A stretch of 64,000 bases of DNA. Origin: Psychroserpens mesophilus. Lineage in GTDB: Bacteria; Bacteroidota; Bacteroidia; Flavobacteriales; Flavobacteriaceae. Shown here one piece after another: positions 25,709 to 33,604 of the stretch. The DNA is taken from assembly GCF_000826645.1 (NCBI RefSeq), contig NZ_JXJP01000020.1, positions 62,001-126,000 of the forward strand. Reading direction: 5' to 3'. Within the stretch, counting starts at the first letter, position 1, and each line of letters opens with the position of its first letter. The notes under the pieces are model-generated. The model did not search any database, was not told the DNA's origin, and worked only from the letters and a program-made list of their open reading frames with translations. A program made the translations under genes and the position numbers.

Positions 25709-26101
25709 ATGACCATAGTAGTTCAAAAAATAACGGCAATTATTTTGGTGTTTATATTATTTGCACATAATATAAATACACTAACTATTATTGGAGATTT
25801 TGTAATTAATCAAGACTTTATCGCAAAAACGCTATGTATCCAAAAAGAAGCTCAAAATGGTTGTAATGGGAAATGCCAATTGCGTAAAGAACTCTCGGAG
25901 AGTACGACCAATTCACATTCTGAAACACCATTTCAAGAAAGCAAACAACGTGTACTAGATGCATTCTTTATTTCAAGTTTAAGTCAAATTGAAACATCCA
26001 ATTTAAATCTGCAATCGCAACGACATAAGATAATTACAAGCACACCAAGAATTATCAAAATGTATCTCGACATAGATACACCTCCTCCAAATTTCTGTTA
26101 G
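25709..26101 (+). CDS. Small Cys-containing hypothetical protein
   Basis: A 130-residue protein with an N-terminal hydrophobic segment (about 7-33) and the motif LCIQKEAQNGCNGKCQLRKEL (written in two parts: LCIQKEAQNG and CNGKCQLRKEL), giving Cys at about 43, 52 and 56, and a C-terminal PPPNFC. Small proteins with this CxGKCxLxK pattern sit before metal-related TonB receptors in Bacteroidota, from memory. It could be an exported metal-binding or redox protein. The function is unknown. Confidence 0.6.
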   Translation: MTIVVQKITAIILVFILFAHNINTLTIIGDFVINQDFIAKTLCIQKEAQNGCNGKCQLRKELSESTTNSHSETPFQESKQRVLDAFFISSLSQIETSNLNLQSQRHKIITSTPRIIKMYLDIDTPPPNFC

Positions 26102-26204
26102 TTTTTTAGATCCTAAAATCAGTTTGGTTTTACTCTAATTCTTACTTGAATCTACAAGTGAGCAAGGAGTTTTAAGTCCTATTTTAAACATAAAAATTAA
26201 CATT

Positions 26205-27065
26205 ATGAAATCAATTAAATTTATATACGTACTGCTACCAATATTGTTTTTATCCTTAGTAACAAGTTCTTGCTCTAAAGATGATGATGATAACCCAATA
26301 ATTTTGAGCGAAGTTGACGGCCTTATTAAAATTCAGGAATTGACTAATTCAACACATACTATCGAATTGTTTAATAAAGAAGGCAATTTTTACACAGGTT
26401 ATAATTCTGTAAGCATTAGGTTGAAAAATAATGCTTCAGATTTATATGTTGAAGACGCCTCGTTCTCATGGATGCCAATGATGCAAATGCCAACCATGCA
26501 ACATTCTTGCCCAAGATCTGCTATTTCAAAAGTTTTAGGAAAAAATACAGTTTTTGAAGGTTATATCATCTATCAAATGACTAATACAGATGGTTCGGGA
26601 TGGTCTTTAACAATAGATTACACTGTTGATGGCATAGATTATACAATGGCTGATACGATTGTAGTGAGACAAAACAACAATCAAAACGTTACTAGTTTTA
26701 TGGGAAGCGATGCTACTCGTTATATCATTGCACGTATCCAACCGAATACTCCAATTATCGGTATTAATGATTTAATGGTTAGTGTACATAAAATGGAAAA
26801 TATGATGACATTTCCAGTAGCAGAAAACTATACGATCACTCTCGATCCTAGAATGCCAGGCATGGGAAATCATAGCTCACCTAATAATACAGATTTAAAC
26901 TACAGTTCGTCTGATGAGATGTATCATGGCGATTTATCATTAACAATGACAGGTTATTGGGTTCTAAACCTAAAACTAATGAATGCTAATGATGAAGTGC
27001 TCAAAGGTGAAGACGTAACCGATGAGAACAACCAAAGTTCATTGTATCTAGAATTAGAGTTTTAA
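26205..27065 (+). CDS. Met/His-rich lipoprotein, possibly YtkA-like and copper-binding
   Basis: A 286-residue lipoprotein (signal ending TSSC, C23, then Asp-rich KDDDDN). Two similar halves are suggested: the first contains SWMPMMQMPTMQHSCP (about 88-103) and the second DPRMPGMGNHSSP (about 217-229). In the second half this is followed by MYHGDLSLTMTGYWVLNL, the pattern of YtkA/FixH-type beta-sandwich domains. The Met and His clusters are typical of periplasmic Cu(I) sites. It lies just before a NosA/OprC-like receptor. Copper binding is a strong inference but not proven. Confidence 0.65.
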   Translation: MKSIKFIYVLLPILFLSLVTSSCSKDDDDNPIILSEVDGLIKIQELTNSTHTIELFNKEGNFYTGYNSVSIRLKNNASDLYVEDASFSWMPMMQMPTMQHSCPRSAISKVLGKNTVFEGYIIYQMTNTDGSGWSLTIDYTVDGIDYTMADTIVVRQNNNQNVTSFMGSDATRYIIARIQPNTPIIGINDLMVSVHKMENMMTFPVAENYTITLDPRMPGMGNHSSPNNTDLNYSSSDEMYHGDLSLTMTGYWVLNLKLMNANDEVLKGEDVTDENNQSSLYLELEF

Positions 27066-27092
27066 ATTAAAAAAATTAGACTATTTGAAAAG

Positions 27093-27120
27093 TGTCATTC
27101 TGAATAAAATGATGAATCTA
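27093..27120. repeat. REP-like intergenic element
   Basis: The sequence begins TGTCATTCTGAATAAAATGA and continues TGAATCT. It shares the TGTCAT start and GA-rich end with the elements at 4217 and 33564. It lies between the Met-rich lipoprotein and the TonB receptor. Confidence 0.45.
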
Positions 27121-27223
27121 TTAGAATTGTATGTAATCAGTTTTAAAACAATTAAGATTTATTGCTTTACTCTTAATGACACTATACATCACTTTACAGA
27201 TAAGCTTGTTAAAACATACACTT

Positions 27224-29224
27224 ATGAAAAAGTTCCTCATCTATAGTTTTTGTATGCTTCTTAGCGGAATTACTGTCGCTCAAGAAGATGAAACTGATGT
27301 TAAAAAAGATACGACACGATTAACTGAGGTAATCGTTCTAAGTAGACGTAAATTAAGTAATCATCGACAAGAAAAAACCTTATCAAGTATTGATGATTAC
27401 TTAGAAAAATCGAATAAGGTCGCCATGATAAAACGTGGTAATTACGCTTGGGAACCAACTTTGAATAATATGAATAGTGAACGATTAAGCGTCACTATTG
27501 ATGGCATGCAGATTTTTGGAGCATGCACAGATAAAATGGATCCTATTACATCGTATGTAGATGTTTCAAATCTGGAAAAAGTCAGTATCGGCTCAGGTCA
27601 AACAGGTACCGAAAATGGTCATTGTGTTGGAGGAGGAATTGATTTGCAACTAGCGTCAAGTAAATTTTATCAATCTAGACTAAAAACCAATGTCGATTTA
27701 GGCTATGAAACAAATGGAAACTATAGAGTAGCTGGTTTAGATTTAGAATATTCTGGAAATACTTTTTATATGAATGCTGATGGTGTTTTTAGAAAATCAT
27801 ATAATTATGATGCTGGTGGATCTAATGAAGTCCTGTTTTCTCAGTTCCAAAAGTATAACGTGTCAATACAAACAGGCTTTAAGCTATCCGAAAAACATAC
27901 ACTAGACGCTAATATTATTTATGATAAAGCGACTGATGTTGGGTATCCTGCTTTGCCAATGGATGTGTCTCTGGCTGAAGCGTTAATTACTTCTGTAACA
28001 CATAACTATGCTAATGATTCTACATTTATTAAATCGTTAGAAACAAAGCTGTATTTTAATACCATCACACATATTATGGATGATTCCAAACGACCTGATG
28101 TACCAATAAGAATGGATATGCCAGGTTGGAGTGATACTTTCGGTTTTTATTCTAAAGCAACGACAACAATTAAAAATCATCATATATTGTTTAATGTCAA
28201 TGCGTATTATAACCGATCTTTAGCAGAAATGACCATGTATCCTAACGATTCGAATCAGCCCGCAATGTTTATGTACACTTGGCCTGATATCAGAACATTT
28301 TATTCTGGAATTTTCGCAAAGGATAAAGTCGTTTTGAGTGAAAAGGAACAACTTTCAGGATCTTTACGCATGGGATTTCAAAATAACAGAATTGCAGAAA
28401 ACGTAGGCTTAGAAAGCCTTAAAATATTTTATCCTGATCTTACAGATTCAAAAAGTAGATTTTTAATAAGTGTAGCTTCCAATTATACTTATAATATTTC
28501 TAACTACGATTTTTCATTTGGTTTAGGTTATGGTGAACGAGCACCTTCGGTTAGTGAAGGGTATGGCTTCTTCTTATTTAATAGTTTTGATAATTATGAC
28601 TACATTGGTAATCCAACGCTCAATAATGAAAAAGCCATTGAAGTAAATACCAAAGCTAATTATCATAAAAACAGATTTCATATCGGAGTTGAGGCTGCCT
28701 ATTTCTATATCGAGGATTATATTATTGGTGAAATAGATGAAACATTAAGTGCGATGACTATTGGTGCTAATGGTGTTAGAATTTACAAAGCCTTATCAAA
28801 TGCATCTATATTTGATGTCTATATAAATTCATCTTATAAAATATCTAATTCATTTTCGGTTAATGGTACTGTTGGCTATAATTATGGACGAGGAAGTAAC
28901 AACGAGAATTTACCATTTATTAGACCCTTTACATATCTAGCTGAACTTAACTATAAAGCGAAACAATTTAATGCAGCAATACAGTTAGAAGGTAATGCGA
29001 ACCAAAGTAGATATAGTAGTTTTTATGGTGAAGATGAAACGGCTGCTTATGGTGTTTTAAATTTGAATTTCGGAAATGTAATGTATGCCAACGATACAAA
29101 ATTTATTGTAAAATATGGAATAGAAAATCTCTTAGATACCAACTATTCTACCTTTGCAGATTGGAATAATATTCCGAGACAAGGACGTAATTTTTATTTG
29201 AATTTGTCTGTAGTGTTACAATAA
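27224..29224 (+). CDS. TonB-dependent receptor, NosA/OprC-like (copper)
   Basis: A 666-residue outer-membrane receptor. I chose ATG 27224 because it gives a clean signal peptide (MKKFLIYSFCMLLSG, cleavage near AQ20); an upstream in-frame ATG at 27176 adds 16 unlikely residues. A plug domain with a TonB-box-like TRLTEVIVLS (31-40) precedes the beta barrel. The plug contains IFGACTDKMDP, with C101 and M105 in the CxxxM arrangement known for the copper receptor OprC/NosA, and a nearby HC pair at 133-134. Length fits the family. It is the last gene of the nos stretch and probably imports copper for NosZ and cbb3 oxidase. Confidence 0.8.
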   Translation: MKKFLIYSFCMLLSGITVAQEDETDVKKDTTRLTEVIVLSRRKLSNHRQEKTLSSIDDYLEKSNKVAMIKRGNYAWEPTLNNMNSERLSVTIDGMQIFGACTDKMDPITSYVDVSNLEKVSIGSGQTGTENGHCVGGGIDLQLASSKFYQSRLKTNVDLGYETNGNYRVAGLDLEYSGNTFYMNADGVFRKSYNYDAGGSNEVLFSQFQKYNVSIQTGFKLSEKHTLDANIIYDKATDVGYPALPMDVSLAEALITSVTHNYANDSTFIKSLETKLYFNTITHIMDDSKRPDVPIRMDMPGWSDTFGFYSKATTTIKNHHILFNVNAYYNRSLAEMTMYPNDSNQPAMFMYTWPDIRTFYSGIFAKDKVVLSEKEQLSGSLRMGFQNNRIAENVGLESLKIFYPDLTDSKSRFLISVASNYTYNISNYDFSFGLGYGERAPSVSEGYGFFLFNSFDNYDYIGNPTLNNEKAIEVNTKANYHKNRFHIGVEAAYFYIEDYIIGEIDETLSAMTIGANGVRIYKALSNASIFDVYINSSYKISNSFSVNGTVGYNYGRGSNNENLPFIRPFTYLAELNYKAKQFNAAIQLEGNANQSRYSSFYGEDETAAYGVLNLNFGNVMYANDTKFIVKYGIENLLDTNYSTFADWNNIPRQGRNFYLNLSVVLQ

Positions 29225-29225
29225 A

Positions 29226-29687
29226 TTATACCCAAAAGGCATCAACAAAATGGTCTTTGAAATCATCAGGTTGGTGTATGTTTTCGATATGAAGTAGTTG
29301 TGCTTCAGTAGCTACTTTTTGAATTTCTGGAAAAAGAACGCGTTCTTCAAATCGGATATGTTGTTCTAATTCTTCTTCAATTTTACTTAATGTTTTGGTG
29401 TCGTTTTCAGTTTCAGTAAAAATACGTCTTAAGCGTCTGTGTTCAGCTAAAGCTCGTTTAATGAGTTCATGATCTGGTTCTAAAATTGGAAAAATAAGAG
29501 TTTCCTCTATTTCGAAATGTGGAATAAGATGATTTTGATAAAACCAATTAGCATAAGCTCTTATTCGTTCGGGTTCAATCTCTTTGTTAAAACCCGTTCT
29601 AATTTTCCATGACAACAGCAAACCATGATGATGCTCTCTACTTAAGGATTGTAAGGCTTTATGTCGTTTTAGTGGTTTGTGAGGCAT
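29226..29687 (-). CDS. Hemerythrin HHE domain protein
   Basis: A 153-residue four-helix protein with the iron-binding pattern of hemerythrin-like domains: REHHHG (H19-H21), HLIPHFEIEE (H53, H57, E61), AEHRR (H83) and HIRFEE (H110, E114). Such proteins bind a di-iron site and sense or handle O2 or NO. The start overlaps the upstream heme-copper-oxidase-like gene by 29 bp, so the two are translationally coupled. It converges on the TonB receptor with a 1-bp gap. Confidence 0.88.
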   Translation of the reverse strand: MPHKPLKRHKALQSLSREHHHGLLLSWKIRTGFNKEIEPERIRAYANWFYQNHLIPHFEIEETLIFPILEPDHELIKRALAEHRRLRRIFTETENDTKTLSKIEEELEQHIRFEERVLFPEIQKVATEAQLLHIENIHQPDDFKDHFVDAFWV

Positions 29688-30870
29688 GTGTTTTATGTTT
29701 AAAAATGTTTATAATTATGAGTAAAATTCCAAGAGGTAATAAGATACTGCTTGTAAACAGGATTTGATGATAATTTGATAGCATGCCGCTTCCAATGTAA
29801 AATTTTATTCCTTGAATTAATATAATGATTTCAGTTGAGAGAAAGCCTAATAGGAATATGAAACTACCAATATCCAAGGTTTTGTTAAAGACCGCCAGTT
29901 CATTTTTCAAAATAAATACAAACAAAAATCCAGTTATGACACCTAGCATAAGCAAATGGATAAAGCCAATCACAAAATTTCGATGCAGGTATATGTTTTC
30001 AGCAAATTCAGGAATTATGGAGACCAATTGTAGTATAGTTTTCATAGCTAAACTAAAAATGGCGAATCCAAGACTATAGGTTAAGAGCGGAGAAGACGAT
30101 TTATTTAAATGTCTTATTGGTTGTATGGTAAGTTTAAAAAAATAGAACATGGCTACTAATTGTAAAAGTACACCAAAAGCATTCACTACCAATAAAATAT
30201 TATTAGGCACAAACCATTGAATTGGCATGGCTAGTGTAAGTAGTGTTGATACTATTAAGAGCTTAAAAAAACGTCTGAATAATAAACTGTCTTTGATGTG
30301 TAATAGATGAAAAAAGACAGCTACTGCAGCAAATATAAACCAACCATTAAATTGAAAATGTAAAAAGTGCTGAATGGCAATTTGATAAAAACCTGAAGCT
30401 TTACCTAACATTCCAACGGCTGGTCCTAAACACCAGACACCAAATGTTGATAAGAGCATAAATAGGAGTGATGCTTTTAACAGCAAAGTTGTTGCTTTTG
30501 ATGTTGCTTTGTGATGCTTCCAAATGAGATACACAAAATAGTAACTACATAAGATGTGTAGTGTAGAAAAAGAGATAGAAATTGCCCCATAACCTTGAAA
30601 TGGAAAACTTAATATCATGCCAATTACGGCAAATTGCGTTAACCAAAATAAGCGATTATAAATTGGTTTTTGCTCAGGTACAAAATAGTGAACAATGCAT
30701 GTGTACAGCATTAAATACATCCAACCTAACATGGCAACATGAGAATGAGCATGTGTTAAAAAACGATAGTTTACACCTATAGATTCAATAAAAGAATAAC
30801 GTAATGCCAAACCCATTAACGCGGCTACTAAAAAATTTAGAAGACAAACAATAACGAGTTTTTTTTGCAT
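29659..30870 (-). CDS. Heme-copper oxidase subunit I-like membrane protein, NO-linked
   Basis: A 403-residue protein with about 12 hydrophobic helices. Histidines occur in patterns reminiscent of subunit I: FLTHAHSHVAMLGW (H40, H42, H44), QHFLHFQFNGW (H168, H171), FFHLLH (H188, H191) and LHRNFVIGFIHLLMLG (H296, H305). The protein is shorter than CcoN (about 480) and lacks the GPHH CuB pair and the WYGH motif, so normal oxygen reduction is unlikely. It overlaps a hemerythrin gene and follows the NO repair gene ric. A heme-binding role in NO sensing or detoxification is inferred. NnrS is an alternative family. Confidence 0.6.
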   Translation of the reverse strand: MQKKLVIVCLLNFLVAALMGLALRYSFIESIGVNYRFLTHAHSHVAMLGWMYLMLYTCIVHYFVPEQKPIYNRLFWLTQFAVIGMILSFPFQGYGAISISFSTLHILCSYYFVYLIWKHHKATSKATTLLLKASLLFMLLSTFGVWCLGPAVGMLGKASGFYQIAIQHFLHFQFNGWFIFAAVAVFFHLLHIKDSLLFRRFFKLLIVSTLLTLAMPIQWFVPNNILLVVNAFGVLLQLVAMFYFFKLTIQPIRHLNKSSSPLLTYSLGFAIFSLAMKTILQLVSIIPEFAENIYLHRNFVIGFIHLLMLGVITGFLFVFILKNELAVFNKTLDIGSFIFLLGFLSTEIIILIQGIKFYIGSGMLSNYHQILFTSSILLPLGILLIIINIFKHKTHASQTTKTT

Positions 30871-30913
30871 TAAATATCTAAATATTGATACGATTAAAGG
30901 TATAAAAAAAAGA

Positions 30914-31005
30914 ACACTTCTCTTGGTTTAAATTAATGTAATTCTGTTGTTTCCCTCGTAAAAATAACAGTATTTACAGTAGGTTAAGTAACTCAAGAGA
31001 AGTGT
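30914..31005 (-). terminator. Long-loop hairpin with T-tract downstream of ric
   Basis: ACACTTCTCTTG (30914-30925) and CAAGAGAAGTGT (30994-31005) are perfect 12-bp inverted repeats with a 68-nt loop. On the minus strand the last arm is followed by TCTTTTTTTT, so it may end ric transcription before the next gene. Confidence 0.6.
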
Positions 31006-31036
31006 AACTTCGACTTAAAACCAAACTATTAATCTA

Positions 31037-31768
31037 TTAACTAAATAACGTTTCTAGTTCTATCGCTTTTGGGAAAAGAATGTTGTTTTCTAAATGAATA
31101 TGTAAATGCAGATCCTTTTCAAATTCCTTCAGCATTGCAAAAGTGACTTTGTAAGTGTTGCAAGCATCAGCTGGCGGATTATATTGATCTGTTAGTGCTT
31201 CAATTTTTCTAAAGCGTTCCCCTTCATTACCATGCTCATCCTTCATCATAGCTATCGGATTTTCTACTGTTCCAAACTGAGGAGGTTTCACAGCACCACA
31301 GTTTAATTTAGCTTTCACCAATTGTTTAATAAATGGAAACAGAACCAGTTCTTCTTTTTTCATATGTGAAGCTAAATCACCTGCAGAACTTGTAAATAAT
31401 TCATTAATTTCATACAACTCAGGATGACGTTCACCATGCACACGACATAATTTATTTAAAAATTGTCGAAGAATAGGAATTTTTTCTTCAACGTACCTGT
31501 GATGCTTTTTTTCAATATAATCTACTAACAAATCTAAAGGCCAAGATTTGTAGTCAGTAGTTCCTCCTCGCTTCTCATTTAAAATGGTATTGATTTCATT
31601 CATTAAGATGGTCCTGTCAATTCCTTTTTTATCGCAAGCGTCATCAACCGTTCTGTTGCCATTGCAACAAAAATCAATATTGTATTTTGAAAATACTGCT
31701 GCAGTTCTGTAGTCTTCTGCAACAAATTCACCTATTTCTTTTAATGTCTTTTTTTCTATTGTCTCCAT
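31037..31768 (-). CDS. ric: Iron-sulfur cluster repair di-iron protein (Ric/YtfE/ScdA)
   Basis: A 243-residue protein. The N-terminal ScdA_N/DUF542 domain (1-60) has FSKYNIDFCCNG with C34/C35 and a further C45. The C-terminal hemerythrin-like domain (about 80-240) has metal-binding His/Glu in KKHHRYVEEKIP, HGERHPE, HMKKEELVLFP, KDEHGNEG and HIHLENNILFP. It repairs Fe-S clusters damaged by nitric oxide or peroxide. The Rrf2 regulator gene ends 46 bp upstream on the same strand, with a candidate operator between them. Confidence 0.93.
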   Translation of the reverse strand: METIEKKTLKEIGEFVAEDYRTAAVFSKYNIDFCCNGNRTVDDACDKKGIDRTILMNEINTILNEKRGGTTDYKSWPLDLLVDYIEKKHHRYVEEKIPILRQFLNKLCRVHGERHPELYEINELFTSSAGDLASHMKKEELVLFPFIKQLVKAKLNCGAVKPPQFGTVENPIAMMKDEHGNEGERFRKIEALTDQYNPPADACNTYKVTFAMLKEFEKDLHLHIHLENNILFPKAIELETLFS

Positions 31769-31784
31769 AATATTTTTATTTCGG

Positions 31785-31798
31785 ATAAATATATCCTA
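31785..31798 (-). promoter_or_regulatory. Candidate Rrf2 operator upstream of ric
   Basis: On the minus strand the site reads GGATATATTTATCC, an imperfect palindrome that resembles AGATATGTTTGTCT before the Rrf2 gene (shared form RGATATRTTTRTCY). It is 17 bp before the ric start codon, where a repressor would block transcription. Confidence 0.45.
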
Positions 31799-31814
31799 TT
31801 TATATTCAAATTTT

Positions 31815-32249
31815 TTAAACTTTCAAAAATGCCTCTCCATTTTTGATGCCAGTTGCTAATTCTTCTAAATTTGTAGTCTCTAACATATCTCTTAAATCAT
31901 TGCGAATGGATTTGAATTTATCGTGCATCGGACAAGGATGTTGTTCATTACATTCTCTTAAACCTAAACCACAACCTGAATATATCCCATTACCATCTAT
32001 GGCTTCAACAATTTGAGACAATTTGATGGTTGCAATAGTATCTTTATCAATTTCAAAACCACCATAGGCTCCTTGAACTGATTTGATGACATCATGCCTT
32101 ACTAAATCTTGTAAAATTTTTGCCGTGAAAGCTTGAGGAGAATCAATTTCTTTAGAAATCTCCCTAGGACTAACGCGTCTTCCTTCACGAGAATTTTTTG
32201 CTATAAATATTGAAGCTCTAATTCCGTATTCACAAGCTTTAGAAAACAT
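31815..32249 (-). CDS. Rrf2 family transcriptional regulator (NsrR/IscR-like)
   Basis: A 144-residue regulator with an N-terminal winged helix (FSKACEYGIRASIFIA... and PQAFTAKILQDLV) and the cysteine set C93-x6-C100-x5-C106 (SGCGLGLRECNEQHPCP) that binds a Fe-S cluster in NsrR and IscR. The gene next to ric and hemerythrin genes suggests a nitric oxide sensor. A candidate operator lies 40 bp upstream, consistent with autoregulation. Confidence 0.88.
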   Translation of the reverse strand: MFSKACEYGIRASIFIAKNSREGRRVSPREISKEIDSPQAFTAKILQDLVRHDVIKSVQGAYGGFEIDKDTIATIKLSQIVEAIDGNGIYSGCGLGLRECNEQHPCPMHDKFKSIRNDLRDMLETTNLEELATGIKNGEAFLKV

Positions 32250-32288
32250 AAATTGTAATTTTATACAAATATCTGAATAATTATTTAA

Positions 32289-32308
32289 ATAAGATATGTT
32301 TGTCTTAT
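32289..32308. promoter_or_regulatory. Candidate Rrf2 operator in the divergent rrf2/VWA region
   Basis: ATAAGATATGTTTGTCTTAT has 6-bp perfect arms (ATAAGA/TCTTAT). It overlaps the -33 region of a weak -7 element (GATATTTG on the minus strand, 32273-32266) of the Rrf2 gene. It also precedes the VWA gene, 78 bp from its ATG. Confidence 0.45.
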
Positions 32309-32385
32309 ATAAAATTTCAATAACTTAAATATTTTATAATTGCTTTAATATATTTCAGTTTTAAAAGCCTTATTTTTATAGAGCT

Positions 32386-33513
32386 ATGAAACACACTGAA
32401 AATTTTAAAAAGGGCTTCGTTTTTAAACCTTATGAAGCTCCAAATCAATCTCCTTTTGACAAACTCTTTGAAATTTTTAAAGAGCTCATCACGCATACAT
32501 CAGGAGATTTTGATGAAGCCATATCTTGGTTGAGAGAATTAGATAAGGAATATGAGCTAACCACAGCAGAATATACCATTGACGATTTTATTGAAGACCT
32601 AAAAAAGAAAGGTTATATCAAAGAAGAAATAGATCCTGATGGAAAAGGTGGTATGGCTATAACAGCTAAAACAGAACGTGCTATCCGACAGCAAGCTTTA
32701 GAACATATCTTTGGAAAAATTAAGCGAAGCGGACAAGGTAACCATAAAAGTAAAAGTCCGGGAATAGGTGATGAACACACTGGAGATTTTAGAAATTATC
32801 AGTTTGGAGATGCTTTAGATAAAGTGTCTATGACCGAAAGTTTGCGAAATGCGCAAATTAACCATGGTATTGGAGATTTCAGTATTACTGAAGACGATTT
32901 GGTTGTTGAAGAAACTTTGCACAAATCTCAAATGAGTACCGTTTTGATGATCGATATAAGTCATAGTATGATACTGTATGGTGAAGATCGTATTACGCCT
33001 GCAAAACGCGTGGCCATGGCTTTGGCTGAATTAATTACAACGCGTTATCCTAAAGATACACTTGATATTATTGTCTTCGGAAATGATTCTTGGCAAATCG
33101 AAATTAGAGATTTACCATATCTAAAAGTTGGTCCGTACCATACCAACACTGTTGCTGGTTTGCAATTGGCAATGGATTTACTCCGAAGAAAACGCAATAC
33201 CAACAAGCAGATTTTTATGATTACCGATGGAAAACCAAGTTGCTTGCGATTACCTGACGGACAATACTACAAGGACAGTAACGGATTAAATCCGTATATC
33301 ACTAATAAGTGCTATGCCATGGCGCAACAAGCCAGAAAATTACACATACCAATTACGACCTTTATGATTGCCCAAGATCGTTATCTCATGCAATTTGTTC
33401 AAGAATTCACACGAGCAAATCAAGGAAAAGCCTTTTATACAGGATTAAAAGGATTAGGAGAAATGATTTTTGAAGATTATGAAACAAACCGAAAAAAAAG
33501 AATTAAAGGATAA
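32386..33513 (+). CDS. VWA domain protein, partner of a MoxR-type AAA ATPase
   Basis: A 375-residue cytoplasmic protein. Residues 1-180 are a helical region with charged segments. A von Willebrand factor A domain follows (about 185-365) with the MIDAS motif DISHS (D190, S192, S194) and later MITDGKPS. No signal or membrane segment is seen. VWA proteins of this kind work with AAA ATPases in insertion of metals or remodelling of enzymes, as in NorD/NorQ and CbbO/CbbQ. The AAA partner gene follows 91 bp downstream, separated by a REP-like repeat. The divergent neighbour is a probable NO-sensing Rrf2 gene. Confidence 0.82.
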   Translation: MKHTENFKKGFVFKPYEAPNQSPFDKLFEIFKELITHTSGDFDEAISWLRELDKEYELTTAEYTIDDFIEDLKKKGYIKEEIDPDGKGGMAITAKTERAIRQQALEHIFGKIKRSGQGNHKSKSPGIGDEHTGDFRNYQFGDALDKVSMTESLRNAQINHGIGDFSITEDDLVVEETLHKSQMSTVLMIDISHSMILYGEDRITPAKRVAMALAELITTRYPKDTLDIIVFGNDSWQIEIRDLPYLKVGPYHTNTVAGLQLAMDLLRRKRNTNKQIFMITDGKPSCLRLPDGQYYKDSNGLNPYITNKCYAMAQQARKLHIPITTFMIAQDRYLMQFVQEFTRANQGKAFYTGLKGLGEMIFEDYETNRKKRIKG

Positions 33514-33563
33514 TTAAAAAAAGTTTAAAATCGTTAGGTTTTACTTGACTAAAAAAAAAATAC

Positions 33564-33592
33564 TGTCATATCGAGCGTAGCCGAGATATCTC
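33564..33592. repeat. REP-like intergenic element
   Basis: The element reads TGTCATATCGAGCGTAGCCG then AGATATCTC. The ATATC/GATAT arms can pair. It lies between the VWA and AAA genes and resembles the element at 4217, sharing TGTCA and TCGAG. Confidence 0.5.
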
Positions 33593-33604
33593 AAACTAAA
33601 ACAT

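Noticed and set aside
18203-29224. Full denitrification island with nir or nor genes
   Set aside because: Only N2O reduction genes, NO-repair and copper-type genes are visible. No cd1 or copper nitrite reductase and no NorB-like gene occurs in the window; the 403-residue protein at 29659 lacks the CuB/FeB motifs.
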